Made by a program: the position numbers and the translations under genes
From: a virus
IMG/VR virus record: IMGVR_UViG_3300036945_000747
Coordinates: 1 to 45,602 of that record
Strand: one strand, 5' to 3'
Length of the DNA: 45,602 nt
Shown here: positions 7,161-16,082 of the stretch, one piece after another
Layout of the letters: each line of letters begins with the position of its first letter
Position numbering within the stretch: the stretch's first letter is position 1
The notes under the pieces: model-generated
What the model saw: only the letters and a program-made list of their open reading frames with translations
Told to the model about the DNA's origin: nothing
The model's database searches: none

Positions 7161-8899
7161 GCCACCCCCCTTTCCATGTTCATTGCCTCTTCCGCATCGA
7201 CCAGCGCCGCGACGTTGGAGTTCTGTGAGAGAACCGCGGCGACGATGGCGCGAGCCAAACGGCGAGGAACGGCATTTCCGATCTGCTTCACCTGATCAGT
7301 CTTCGTACCTGTGAACTGGTAGCCCTTGGGGAATCCTTGAGCCAGTGCCAGCTCGTGGGGCTGCAGCATCCGGAATCGGATATCAAGCAGGTAGCGATTG
7401 CCATCGATTTCCACCACTGGGCGGACCAACCCGAAGCGGTCTTTACAAGTCACCGTAGGCGCTGGGCTATCGATGTCATGTGGTTGACCATTTCCGTAGA
7501 AACTCACAAGGAATGGTTCTACGAGCGCAATCGCTCCAGATGTGGCCACGGTTGGCGCTGGCTCACTGACAGGCCGCAACCGCCCATCGCTTTGCTGAGG
7601 CAAAAGATGAGGCTCGATCAAAGCCACATCGCCGCGGTTCCCGCAGACTGTCGGCATGGGCTGGTCTAGCGACTTGATGCGTGATTCATCGCTGCCGCTG
7701 GCGCCATTCGCGGTTTTCACGAGGAAAGGCTCGGCAATGTAGAGGTGTGGGGCGTGCGCAGTGATTGTAGGTGTGGGACAATCAATGTCGGCAGCATCAC
7801 TCTGCCCCTTCATGTTTACAAGGTATGGCTGAGCAAGTGCATGGTGGTTTCCATTGGCGGTGACAGTGCCACATGGGTCATTCAAGCTCTTAGCGGTGTG
7901 ATCACGGACGCCGCTGCCGCGCAACTCCACAAGAAATGGCTCAGCGACTCCGTGGCGGGCTTTGGTCACCACGGTAGAGAGAGGGTCTTCAATGGAAGTA
8001 ACACCCGCGCCCGAACCTCCGGACGTGTGATCCCATGCGACGATATAAGGCTCAACCAAAGCTCGATGGTCTCGGGTTAAAACCGTTCCCATCGGATCGT
8101 CTACTGGCCTCGCTGGACATGCAGGCCCACCTGCCGAAATGATCACGCTTTTCAAACCGAACTTTCTCAAGCCAGCTTCGATCCTGGCCAGCGTCTTTGG
8201 GCTGAGCGGCTTCTTCCGTTCATAGATCGATCCTGCCGGCAGTGACCAGTCGATGATTTCACGAGCTGGCGTCCACCGGCGGGTTGTCATCAAATCCGGA
8301 TGCTTCGTGTGAGTAGCCTCGGGCCAAACGATCTGCCGACGTCCACGCACACATTGCACAAACAGCCGCGTCCGCGTCGTTGGGTCTCCATAGTCGGCAG
8401 CGCAGAGTTGTCGATAGTCCGTCTTGTAGCCAAGGGCTCGGATCGCGGATAGCCATGCTTGGAAGATCTCACCTTTTTTGCTTTTGAGCGGGCGGTTGTT
8501 TGATCCTATCGGCCCCCAGGACTCAAACTCGGGAACATTCTCAATCAGGATCACGGGCGGCCGTAGAGCTTCCGCCCATCTGACCACGCACCAAGCGGTT
8601 GACCTCGACTGGTCGTTGATCGGCTTTCCGCCACGAGCGACGCTGTGATGCGTGCATTCCGGAGAAGCCCATAGCAGATCAAGCTCCCCCTCGCCGAACA
8701 GATCGCGAGGGTTCACCGCATCCACTCCGGTGCAAAGACTCCGCGCGGCCGGGTGGTTGACTTCGTGGGTGGTGATCGCAACTGGCCAGTGATTGATTGC
8801 TGTCAGCTCCGGTTTGCGCCCAAGAAACTCGGCAGCTTCCATCGCGCCTTCCGAGGTTCCGCCCGCTCCGCAGAAAAGATCGGCGATTCGGTATTTCAC
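7157..8899 (-). CDS. C5-cytosine DNA methyltransferase with repetitive recognition domain
   Basis: I place the start at GTG 8899, overlapping the upstream stop as GTGA and preceded by an AGGGGGGAAG purine run; this gives 580 residues. Motif I is DLFCGAGG (8-15), the catalytic Cys lies in SPECTHHS (variant of PCQ, around residue 81), motif VI is ENVPEF (120-125), and motif X is GNAVPRR (541-547). Residues 264-500, where the target-recognition domain belongs, contain seven repeats of 26-38 residues with the pattern D-x-P-x-x-TV...ALVEP(F/Y)LV. It methylates cytosine at C5, probably protecting phage DNA from restriction. Complete and likely active. Confidence 0.9.
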   Translation of the reverse strand: MKYRIADLFCGAGGTSEGAMEAAEFLGRKPELTAINHWPVAITTHEVNHPAARSLCTGVDAVNPRDLFGEGELDLLWASPECTHHSVARGGKPINDQSRSTAWCVVRWAEALRPPVILIENVPEFESWGPIGSNNRPLKSKKGEIFQAWLSAIRALGYKTDYRQLCAADYGDPTTRTRLFVQCVRGRRQIVWPEATHTKHPDLMTTRRWTPAREIIDWSLPAGSIYERKKPLSPKTLARIEAGLRKFGLKSVIISAGGPACPARPVDDPMGTVLTRDHRALVEPYIVAWDHTSGGSGAGVTSIEDPLSTVVTKARHGVAEPFLVELRGSGVRDHTAKSLNDPCGTVTANGNHHALAQPYLVNMKGQSDAADIDCPTPTITAHAPHLYIAEPFLVKTANGASGSDESRIKSLDQPMPTVCGNRGDVALIEPHLLPQQSDGRLRPVSEPAPTVATSGAIALVEPFLVSFYGNGQPHDIDSPAPTVTCKDRFGLVRPVVEIDGNRYLLDIRFRMLQPHELALAQGFPKGYQFTGTKTDQVKQIGNAVPRRLARAIVAAVLSQNSNVAALVDAEEAMNMERGVA

Positions 8900-9165
8900 C
8901 CTTCCCCCCTTTCCCACAACTGACAGGCCGGCGACTTCGCGCGGATGTCGGTTTTCGGCCCACGGGTCCAAGCATGTTTCACCAGCCCACATTTCAGATA
9001 GGTTTTCGCGTGCTGGATGCGGCACAGGTGCTTGCAGGTCTTGCAGCTTTCGCCCTCAGGGCCTGAGCCCGGGCGTGAAGCGTAACCGCGTGCAGATTCA
9101 TCGCGCTTGCCCTTGGTTTTGAATGTCCCGATTGGCCTTTTCCAAAGATCGACTTCTTCACTCAC
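8896..9165 (-). CDS. small zinc-finger-like phage protein, 89 aa
   Basis: Contains C-x2-C-x3-C (CKTCKHLC), KCGL and a PKTDIRAKSPACQLWE end, a combination I recognise from small unnamed phage proteins next to methylase genes. The Cys set suggests one zinc site. It overlaps the ASCH gene upstream (ATGA, 9162-9165) and the methylase downstream (GTGA, 8896-8899), so it is translated with them. The role could be an adapter or regulator of modification genes; this is inference. Confidence 0.7.
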   Translation of the reverse strand: MSEEVDLWKRPIGTFKTKGKRDESARGYASRPGSGPEGESCKTCKHLCRIQHAKTYLKCGLVKHAWTRGPKTDIRAKSPACQLWERGEG

Positions 9166-9548
9166 TCGACACCCCCTTCCACGTTGAAGAATCCGAGAGC
9201 GCCTTTCAGCGGACGGAATGGCAGTGGTTTGGCGTTCTCGATTTCAAAGCCGGATCCAAATGCAAACGCCATCAATGGCGGAGAGTCATGCCAAGCGATA
9301 ACTTCAGCCTCTCCCACAATGCCGCCTCGCTGAAGATCATCGAAACTCGGGAGAGTTATGCCCTCATCGGAGGCGTGATCGCATCCAATCAGATACTCCT
9401 CGCGCGTCATGCTCTTACTGGCGTGGATCAACACTCGGCCTCGAAACTTGCGGCCCGAATTTTTCGGTTGCCAATCCCGGTTTTCAAACTTCTTGTGACC
9501 GTTCACGATCAGCCATGCCCATGGTTGACGGATAGATAGAGCTTTCAC
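9162..9548 (-). CDS. ASCH domain protein
   Basis: A 128-residue protein opening with MKALSIRQPWAWLIVNGHKKFENRDW, the hallmark of the ASCH/PUA-like fold (I-R-Q-P-W-A...G-K-x-x-E-N-R). It also has GRVLIHASK and GGIVGEAEVIAW. ASCH domains are thought to bind RNA or modified nucleotides; in phages they often accompany DNA-modification genes, as here between two methylase genes. Linked to both neighbours by 4-bp overlaps. Substrate unknown. Confidence 0.85.
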   Translation of the reverse strand: MKALSIRQPWAWLIVNGHKKFENRDWQPKNSGRKFRGRVLIHASKSMTREEYLIGCDHASDEGITLPSFDDLQRGGIVGEAEVIAWHDSPPLMAFAFGSGFEIENAKPLPFRPLKGALGFFNVEGGVE

Positions 9549-12500
9549 GCTGCACCTTCCGTTTCCACAGACATGTCAAAGAGTGTTGGAACGTCCACTT
9601 GAGAAGCAGCGGCTTCACAGTATCCCACAGCGCACCTCCAGTATTCCTCATTGAGTTCACTACCCCATCCGTTTCGTCCCATCTTGATCGCTTGGAACGC
9701 GGTCGATCCAATCCCTAAAAACGGATCATAGACCACCTCGTCGGCATTGGTGTAGCGAGTGATCAATCGTTTGATGATATCGAGCTGGAGCGGGCAAACG
9801 TGCATTTCCTCATTCCGTCGGCTTTGCTCACTGTTGAGCGTTCGCATCCGGGCGATGTCGGTCCAGATGTCAGCATGGCGGGAAATCGGCGGGAAGAGCA
9901 TGAATGAACTCGGCAGCTTACCCATGCTTTCCAGCGCCTTGCAGATTTCGACATGGCTTTCATGATCGTATCCACCTTCCAGCGCGTGTTGAGTCCATAT
10001 CCGTTTGAGATCGGTCGGACTCATGTGTTTCATGATCTCAGGATCTGGCAGGCGGTTGCCGTTCGAGCGCCAGTATCCGGCAGCGTCGAGTTGCCAGTCG
10101 GCCCGGGTGTATTCTTCTTTCGGTTTTACCACCGGCACGTCTGCGTAGCCGTTGGATTGATCGCTCGGGAGCTTACGGAAGATCAACACATACTCTGGCA
10201 TTCCTGCCCCCATTTTCGAGCTATCCTTGGCGTTCTCACTCCACCCGAGGCGATACGTCTGATTGTTTTCTCTCACGACGTCAGTGTCGATGGTGATGCG
10301 AGCCATGAAGCGGAATCCTGCCTTGCGGAATGCGGCCACCGTCATATCGGAAAAAGGATCAACCGTCGGGAATCCGTCGCCAGTGACATTCCCGAAGCGA
10401 ATGCGGTCCTTGACGTGGATGGCAGCGATCCTCCCGGGCTTCAACACCTTCAAGAGTTGCGGGCAAAGGTGATCCATCTGTTCAAAGAATGCATCATTGT
10501 CGGAGTTGTGTCCGAAGTCATTGAAGCTCGGAGAGTATTCGTATTGATTCCCGAAAGGGATGGAAGTGAGTATCATGTCCACCTGATTCTCAGGCCAATC
10601 CATCAGCTCCAAAGTGGTATCGTTTCGGATGACTCTAAGGCGGTTTCCACGGACCTCTGCCCGCTCGCCTCCAGTTGTTAGTGTGCGGATTAATTCCATA
10701 GTTGTGTGTGTGCTAAGTTTATATTTTCTCATGATGCCAGTCATGGTGCGCTGAAGCTCATCGTGGCGCTGCCACTTGGCCTTGAGGTCCGCGACAATCG
10801 CGTCTTCGCTGTCGAGGTGGACGATATGAATGAAACATTTGAAAAGCTGTTGGAATCGGTGGACTCTGTGAATTCCCTGAATGAAATCCGCAAATTTGTA
10901 GCCGACTCCTACGTAAATCATCAGGTTGCATTGCTGCAAATTGACGCCCGCTCCATACATGATCGGCTTGGATAAAAAGACGCGTGTTTCCCCGCGCTTC
11001 CAAGCAAGCATTGTTCTTTCGCGCTCTTCGATCGATTGCGAACCAGTAAGTGAAGAATAGCTTATGCCGTTGGCGGACAGAAGCTGCTCAATCGCCTTTT
11101 GCTCATCATTGAGGTCGCACCAGATTATGATCTGGTCAGATAGCCCATCGCGGATTTCAGCAATTCCAGATTGTCCCTGAACATCCCGAGTCCCGCATTG
11201 CATTTCATGCAAAGCAAGCCCCTCACTTTCCCCGTCGTGTGGCAATGGTCCACATAGAGATTCTTCCCCTCGGGTGGCGGGTTGTTGCAAATCAGGCACC
11301 TGCCCCCTTGTGCTTTCTCCATCACCGCGAATTCTTCCAGCGTCAGCTGATATTCCCTCTTGAGCTTGCGGACCCTTGTTTCCAGTAGCGCACGGGTCCG
11401 GTTCTTTTGATAGAAGTCCCTTGATCTTTCCTTGAGCTTTTCGCCGTTTTCCATCTGATGATTTTTTTGGAGTTCCTTCATGCGCTCGGGATTCTCCGCC
11501 CGCCACTTCGATGATCTTGCTGCGTATTCCTCTTTCTTCGCGGCGTAGTTTCTCGCATTCCTTTCCCGCTGCTTTATCAAGAGGTGCTCCCTGTTTTTGG
11601 AGTAATAAGCTTCCTGATATGCCTTTCGGTCTTCGGTCATGTCGTATGATTTCCATCAAATAAGCGATCCGCAAGCCTATACTCTCACGTTTCGTTTCAG
11701 CGGATTCCTTCAATCCCACCGCTTGATCCATGAACATCTGAGCTTGTCCCCATCCGTCAACTTGGGACCATGCTTTTCTGTGATCGACTTCCAGCCTGTG
11801 CCAGTGGACGTGGATTTCTGGCAGATCATAGCCTTCGTCCGAGTATCCAAGATCGGACGGCCGTTGAATGAACGCGGCCCAGCTCGCAAGCCATAGCCAG
11901 AACTGCTGCTCCATGTGAGGGTAAAGCGTTAGATTTCCAGCTGTGGAGCTATCCCGTTGGAAAAACCGGGTCAGAGCCTCGCCCGTGTCCATCACCCCAA
12001 GGAATCCAGCATAGTGAATCAGCTCCTTGTATCTGTTCGGCGATGGCGTTGCGGTAAACACGAAGCGATATGGAACCGATTTGAAAAGTGGTAGAAAAGT
12101 CTGATAGGTCTTGCTCCCGTAGGATCTCAAAACGCTCGCCTCATCCATTCCGACACCTTGAAACAAGTTCACGTCAATCTTGCCATCACGGACGGATTCA
12201 TAGTTCGTGACATAGATCCCCGGCTCTTGAATCTCTTCAGTGCGGCGAATGAACGTGAGATCTAAGCCCATCGCGGGACCATCCGATTGTGTGAACTCTT
12301 GACGCACTCCAAGCGGGCAGATGATCAGGAAGCTACCTCCAGTTTTTTCGCAAACCCATTTGGCAAGTTGTAAGTGCATCCGGGTCTTGCCGAGTCCAAA
12401 GTTTGCAAAGATCGCCCGCCGTCCTCCACGGATTCCCCAAGTGCAAATGTCAACCTGGTGAGGAAACAGTGATTCATGCGGGGGCGATGGCGGCTCGAAT

Positions 12501-12682
12501 CCACAAACCTCTGCTTGAGGGATCTTCGCTTTCAGAAACTCGATGTAAGCCACCTTTTCCGGCGAATCCCCGCTAGCTGCTTCCACGTCACACCTCTTGG
12601 GGAAACAAGACGTTTCAGCTGGCACCTTTGCCACTAGCGGGTTTTCGACATCGCCACTCGGTGATGAGAAATCTGTGATCAT
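9545..12682 (-). CDS. SNF2-type helicase fused to DNA methylase, carrying a nested HNH gene
   Basis: A 1045-residue fusion. Residues 70-350 form the first helicase domain with Walker A FGLGKT (95-100) and a DEA box (180-182, GMDEAS). Residues 515-625 hold the second domain (IIIWCDLN, then QGIHRVHR as motif VI). Residues 680-1045 form an N4/N6-type methylase with motif IV SIPFGNQY (variant of NPPY) before motif I DPFLGIGST, a permuted beta-class order. Between the helicase domains about 165 residues (351-514) are low-complexity Lys/Arg/Glu/Gly: this DNA encodes an HNH nuclease in another frame. Likely role: ATP-driven DNA translocation coupled to protective methylation. ATG 10699 lies at the methylase boundary and could start a free methylase. 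Confidence 0.85.
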   Translation of the reverse strand: MITDFSSPSGDVENPLVAKVPAETSCFPKRCDVEAASGDSPEKVAYIEFLKAKIPQAEVCGFEPPSPPHESLFPHQVDICTWGIRGGRRAIFANFGLGKTRMHLQLAKWVCEKTGGSFLIICPLGVRQEFTQSDGPAMGLDLTFIRRTEEIQEPGIYVTNYESVRDGKIDVNLFQGVGMDEASVLRSYGSKTYQTFLPLFKSVPYRFVFTATPSPNRYKELIHYAGFLGVMDTGEALTRFFQRDSSTAGNLTLYPHMEQQFWLWLASWAAFIQRPSDLGYSDEGYDLPEIHVHWHRLEVDHRKAWSQVDGWGQAQMFMDQAVGLKESAETKRESIGLRIAYLMEIIRHDRRPKGISGSLLLQKQGAPLDKAAGKECEKLRREERGIRSKIIEVAGGESRAHEGTPKKSSDGKRRKAQGKIKGLLSKEPDPCATGNKGPQAQEGISADAGRIRGDGESTRGQVPDLQQPATRGEESLCGPLPHDGESEGLALHEMQCGTRDVQGQSGIAEIRDGLSDQIIIWCDLNDEQKAIEQLLSANGISYSSLTGSQSIEERERTMLAWKRGETRVFLSKPIMYGAGVNLQQCNLMIYVGVGYKFADFIQGIHRVHRFQQLFKCFIHIVHLDSEDAIVADLKAKWQRHDELQRTMTGIMRKYKLSTHTTMELIRTLTTGGERAEVRGNRLRVIRNDTTLELMDWPENQVDMILTSIPFGNQYEYSPSFNDFGHNSDNDAFFEQMDHLCPQLLKVLKPGRIAAIHVKDRIRFGNVTGDGFPTVDPFSDMTVAAFRKAGFRFMARITIDTDVVRENNQTYRLGWSENAKDSSKMGAGMPEYVLIFRKLPSDQSNGYADVPVVKPKEEYTRADWQLDAAGYWRSNGNRLPDPEIMKHMSPTDLKRIWTQHALEGGYDHESHVEICKALESMGKLPSSFMLFPPISRHADIWTDIARMRTLNSEQSRRNEEMHVCPLQLDIIKRLITRYTNADEVVYDPFLGIGSTAFQAIKMGRNGWGSELNEEYWRCAVGYCEAAASQVDVPTLFDMSVETEGAA
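11125..11640 (-). CDS. HNH/endonuclease VII-type nuclease nested out of frame in the helicase gene
   Basis: A 171-residue ORF reading the same strand as the helicase-methylase gene but shifted by one nucleotide. The C-terminal half is a recombination endonuclease VII-type HNH domain: CLIC (115-118), YVDHCHTTGKVRG (129-141, with D131-H132) and CMKCN (144-148), two zinc-binding Cys pairs around the catalytic His. The N-terminal 100 residues are repetitive charged helix (KNREHLLIKQRERNARNYAAKK), as in phage homing endonucleases. The ATG lies inside host codons for RHD and the stop inside those for DQII, so the ORF exactly fills the insertion between helicase domains. Probably a homing nuclease. 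Confidence 0.85.
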   Translation of the reverse strand: MTEDRKAYQEAYYSKNREHLLIKQRERNARNYAAKKEEYAARSSKWRAENPERMKELQKNHQMENGEKLKERSRDFYQKNRTRALLETRVRKLKREYQLTLEEFAVMEKAQGGRCLICNNPPPEGKNLYVDHCHTTGKVRGLLCMKCNAGLGMFRDNLELLKSAMGYLTRS

Positions 12683-13323
12683 GTGGCCTCCTTTCCAAGA
12701 AGCATTGGCATGATCTCTTTGCGTCTAGAACCATAGTAAATCACAAAGCGATCGATGGCGTCAGCCATCTTTTCAGTGTCCGAATCAGGATCACAAAGAA
12801 CGATGTGCGGGGCCATTCCCCGGCAGTAACTCATGAAATACCATGGAACATCGCAGACAGCCATGGAGAATTGAACTTGCGGACGGTATAGCTTCGGCAC
12901 ACCTCCCTCCACAAGATAAGCGGCGTGATTCTTGGCCATAGGGCATTTCAATTCCAGCCCAGCTACAATCTTTCCGTCTCGATAAATCAAACCGTCAGGG
13001 GAGCACCCAACTACGCCCTTGTATCGTATTTCATTGGTGACGAATCCAATCTCCTTAACTTCAAGTCCCGTGGTTTTGGTGAAGATTTCACGGGCTTCAG
13101 GTTCGAGGTCATTACCCCTGTCAGTGTGATGATTCCCGGTGAATGAAGGTAGCTCATCAGGCCGGATGCACTCTGCGGTCAACTCGATGGCATAGGAATC
13201 CCATTGGCTGGAATCCTTGCCCGTTGGCGTAAGGATGCGGTCCGCGTTGGATGCTGTCACCCGTCCCTTGCGAGCGCGGAACCACTCTTCAGATTGCTGG
13301 ATCATTTGAGGCCAGATCTTCAT
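12679..13323 (-). CDS. YqaJ/lambda-type exonuclease
   Basis: A 214-residue protein from ATG 13323, which overlaps the upstream stop by 4 bp; a longer frame to 13461 is not credible. It shows the YqaJ viral recombinase pattern: SEEWFRARKGRVTASNA near the start, RGNDLEPEAREIF, then VVGCSPDGLI (Asp 110) and GLELKCP (Glu 124, Lys 126), and the PQVQFSM segment. These form the PD-(D/E)XK metal site. It degrades dsDNA ends 5' to 3' to make ssDNA for the Bet/RecT annealase two genes upstream. The pair forms a phage recombination system. Confidence 0.9.
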   Translation of the reverse strand: MKIWPQMIQQSEEWFRARKGRVTASNADRILTPTGKDSSQWDSYAIELTAECIRPDELPSFTGNHHTDRGNDLEPEAREIFTKTTGLEVKEIGFVTNEIRYKGVVGCSPDGLIYRDGKIVAGLELKCPMAKNHAAYLVEGGVPKLYRPQVQFSMAVCDVPWYFMSYCRGMAPHIVLCDPDSDTEKMADAIDRFVIYYGSRRKEIMPMLLGKEAT

Positions 13324-14342
13324 GCCCACTCCTTCCACGCTTGGTTGATCGAATTCGCGAAACCTTGAGCCTTGGCGATGTTCGACGAATGCGTCAGACC
13401 TTCGCGGGCTTCCTTCAGTGGCTTGAATGCGGCAAGGCAAGCAGCTTTGAATGCTTTCCACTCTTCATCAGCGGTCGTGTTGCCAGTGGCGCTTTGTTCA
13501 TCGCCGATTGATGGCGTTGTGACCAACGGAGCGGGCGCAGATGCTGTGTTTGAAGCGTTAACCCAAGGCCCTTGCTCGACGTTCGCGGGAGCTGTATCAG
13601 CGGCGATTGAAGGAACTGCGGGCGGCTTGTTGGCTTCGGCAAGCGCTGCCTGTGCTTCCGCGGCCTCGGCCTTTGCGGCATCCGCCTCAGCCTTGAGCTT
13701 CGCGGCTGCATCAGCGGCCTGCTTTGCCTCGTAGCGGCGGAGCAATTCAGCTTCTACCGCCTCTCGACCTTTCAGTTCCAGTTCGCGGGCGTCCATCACC
13801 AGGTCTTTGCCGAATTTCCCGACAAAGCGCTCGATAGATGCGCGGGCCTCGATGATTTTCGCCTGTTGAGTGGTTTGGAAAACACGGCAGGCGGTCCGCA
13901 TACTTTCCAGAGTGCGCTTGCCCTTGATGGCGTTTTCCAAACCAGATAGGAAATGCTTCCGTGCGTCACGAGGGTCAATGTCGAACGCGGCGAGAAACTC
14001 TTCCACGATCTCCGATTTCACATCGTTCTTGCGCTTGGCGATTAACTTTTCCAGCTCAAGACGTGGGACGCGGATTTCCTCAGCGGTTTCGTTCAGACCA
14101 TCGACGAGCGCCTTCAATTGCTCATCAAATGCCTGAAGAGCTGCGGCGCGCACCTTGTCCTCGGCTTCCTTGAGCGACTTCACGTCCAGCTCGGCTTGCC
14201 CAAACTGTTCGTCAGTCTTGAGGTCCCTGTTGATGTTGCAGAGCGCCTCGCGAACCAGTTCGCGGAACTCTGGCAGGTTGTTAGTGATAATTTCACCACG
14301 GGCTTCAATGGTGAGAGGGATGATTGAAAATGCTTGGTTCAT
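13320..14342 (-). CDS. coiled-coil protein between exonuclease and annealase
   Basis: A 340-residue protein with a helical N-terminal half (LPEFRELVREALCNINRDL, then alternating charged helices to residue 200), a long Ala/Glu/Lys coiled coil (205-240, AAKLKAEADAAKAEAAEAQ), a Pro/Ser/Thr-rich linker and a final helical domain ending at NQAWKEWA. Its size, placement between the recombination genes and ETAEEIRVPRLELEKLIAKRK stretch recall DUF1351-like phage proteins. I cannot confirm the family. It probably works with the recombinase pair, perhaps as a DNA-end or host-nuclease-blocking factor; this is inference from position. Confidence 0.65.
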   Translation of the reverse strand: MNQAFSIIPLTIEARGEIITNNLPEFRELVREALCNINRDLKTDEQFGQAELDVKSLKEAEDKVRAAALQAFDEQLKALVDGLNETAEEIRVPRLELEKLIAKRKNDVKSEIVEEFLAAFDIDPRDARKHFLSGLENAIKGKRTLESMRTACRVFQTTQQAKIIEARASIERFVGKFGKDLVMDARELELKGREAVEAELLRRYEAKQAADAAAKLKAEADAAKAEAAEAQAALAEANKPPAVPSIAADTAPANVEQGPWVNASNTASAPAPLVTTPSIGDEQSATGNTTADEEWKAFKAACLAAFKPLKEAREGLTHSSNIAKAQGFANSINQAWKEWA

Positions 14343-14345
14343 GGG

Positions 14346-15080
14346 TCAGAGAAGGTCAGGGGTTTCGGTTTCCCAGTCGATGTTGGGAGCGTTGGATAGG
14401 TCGGGAGCCTGAGTGAATTCGGCAGCTGTTTGCGCGGCCTTCCGATCCCTCACGGCTTCCGACAGTGGCTTCGGTGTGTCATCGGCCTGCTTGAACGGGT
14501 CGATCACTTCGCCGCTCGCCTTGCCCTTCGATGGTGTTACGTCGCGCATTCCCGGTGTCTCTGCCGCTTCGTCTTCATCCGTCACGCCGGAGAATCCGAA
14601 GGCGTAGCGAGCGCATTGCATGAGTGCCTTGTGGCGCAGCATCCGGTGCTCCATCTTCCAAGGATCGGTTGCGCGTTTGCACTCACTCAGATGCTCGGTC
14701 ACTGAGATTGGACGATTGCGGTCCTTTCTCCACAATTTACAGGTGATAGCTTCCAGCTTCCCTTCGTCGCCGTAATGCTCTTCGAACTCCATGCCATCCA
14801 TGGCGGGGTGATCATTAACCATGGAAATCCATCCATCTACGGAGACGACCGGGACGATGCCTCCACCTTTCGCGGGGAATGCGTAGATTTCCTTCGTGAG
14901 AGGGTTGAGCCGGTATTCGTTCGCTACCACCACAAGGGCAAGTAGCTCGTCATCCGTCGCATTCTTGAAGACGGTGGCCTTCAGAGTGGACATAAGCTTG
15001 ATGGGATCGACGCTCAGGCGAGCGCCCATGATGTTAAGCGCTGAGACGCGCTCTGGTTTGATTGCAAGTTGTGTGTTCAT
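14346..15080 (-). CDS. bet: Bet/RecT family ssDNA annealing recombinase
   Basis: A 244-residue protein with the Bet/RecT signature ELLALVVVANEYRLNPLTKEIYAFP followed by GIVPVVSVDGWISMVNDHP. The C-terminal 70 residues are acidic and disordered, with a final DLL. It binds ssDNA and anneals complementary strands, working with the YqaJ exonuclease. The start is preceded by AACACACATC rather than a Shine-Dalgarno sequence. Conserved motifs are intact and length is normal for the family. Confidence 0.9.
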   Translation of the reverse strand: MNTQLAIKPERVSALNIMGARLSVDPIKLMSTLKATVFKNATDDELLALVVVANEYRLNPLTKEIYAFPAKGGGIVPVVSVDGWISMVNDHPAMDGMEFEEHYGDEGKLEAITCKLWRKDRNRPISVTEHLSECKRATDPWKMEHRMLRHKALMQCARYAFGFSGVTDEDEAAETPGMRDVTPSKGKASGEVIDPFKQADDTPKPLSEAVRDRKAAQTAAEFTQAPDLSNAPNIDWETETPDLL

Positions 15081-15175
15081 GATGTGTGTTCTGAAACTAA
15101 AGGGGAGCCTTTCACCCCATGGCCGCTTCGCTTTGATTCTCCAGCTTGAGAAACGTCCCTATGGGAATTCCGTTA

Positions 15176-16057
15176 TTACCAGGGCAGTGCCAGCCGCCCG
15201 CGGTAGATGGGTTGTGAGGTTTTCTCCTCGATCTCTTGCACGATGCGCTCGAACTCCTGATCCTTCGCGTCCTGCAGGTTGGTGAAGAGAAGCTTAAATT
15301 TCACTGATCCGCCTGAAATGACGAATCGGAGACGCGCTCCAAGCTTGTATTTGTCGCCATGCTCAAAGAGCGGGATTCCCAACGTGAGCAGGCGCGGAAC
15401 CTCGACGGTAGTTTCCACATCGTCCTGATAGCAGAGCTTGGTAGATCCGTTCTGGAGATTCATCTTGCCCTTGAATGATCCTTGCGAACTCGCTTCGAGG
15501 TCGGTCGCGATGGAAAGCAGATCTTGACCAGACGGAGTAAGCACGTCCTCGAGATGATCTTCGAGGAAGTTGGCAAAGTCAGTCTGGTTCATCCATTCCA
15601 GTGTCTTTTTCCACTCCTTGAGCTTACGGCTTTCGGCGAATCCGATAACTGCGCGGAGCTGACCCCATCCGGTCGCCCGGTTTTCCACGTCGCTCTTCAG
15701 GTCGCGACCTCCGGTTTGGAGGAAGTCGAACACCGCGACGACATCGCTCTTCTCATTGTCGGCAAAAACCTTCGTGCGGTCGTCGCGGTGATCCGTGATC
15801 GCACGGCTGAAGCTCTCTGGAGTCAGCAACGTGAGGGTGCCGGATGGATTCTCTGGACCGCGCTTGGATGCCTTCTCATCCTCCAAGAATTGGGGCCGAA
15901 GATCGGTTTTGACGAGATCCTTGTGGTGGATCAGAACCCCGGGAAAGACTTCAATTGGAGTCTGTGATTTCAAGCCAGCCTCGAACGCATCGAGAGGATT
16001 GCTTTCTGGAATGGCGGATTTGAGTGTGGCGGCTTCAGCCGCGATTGTTGTTTTCAT
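15176..16057 (-). CDS. DUF2303 family phage protein
   Basis: A 293-residue protein with the DUF2303 (YfdQ-like) layout: an N-terminal part giving VLIHHKDLVKTDL, a central AVFDFL...GWGQLRAVIGFAESRKLKEWKK region, an FANFLEDHLEDVL segment, and a beta-rich C-terminus (GIPLFEHGDKYKLGARLRFVI). The family is common in phage early regions near recombination genes and its function is unknown. It heads the recombination block here, 95 bp upstream of bet. Confidence 0.8.
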   Translation of the reverse strand: MKTTIAAEAATLKSAIPESNPLDAFEAGLKSQTPIEVFPGVLIHHKDLVKTDLRPQFLEDEKASKRGPENPSGTLTLLTPESFSRAITDHRDDRTKVFADNEKSDVVAVFDFLQTGGRDLKSDVENRATGWGQLRAVIGFAESRKLKEWKKTLEWMNQTDFANFLEDHLEDVLTPSGQDLLSIATDLEASSQGSFKGKMNLQNGSTKLCYQDDVETTVEVPRLLTLGIPLFEHGDKYKLGARLRFVISGGSVKFKLLFTNLQDAKDQEFERIVQEIEEKTSQPIYRGRLALPW

Positions 16058-16082
16058 ATAGTTATGGGAGATTGGTTAAAGG

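Noticed and set aside
9953-10681. 242-codon plus-strand frame opposite the methylase domain
   Set aside because: Antisense to conserved methylase motifs; no family resemblance.
11125-11640. Group I intron or intein as explanation of the nested HNH gene
   Set aside because: The HNH frame fills the whole insertion, leaving no room for an intron core, and it is out of frame with the host protein, so it cannot be an intein nuclease.
15482-15967. 161-codon plus-strand frame opposite DUF2303
   Set aside because: Shadow frame of a gene with a recognisable family pattern.
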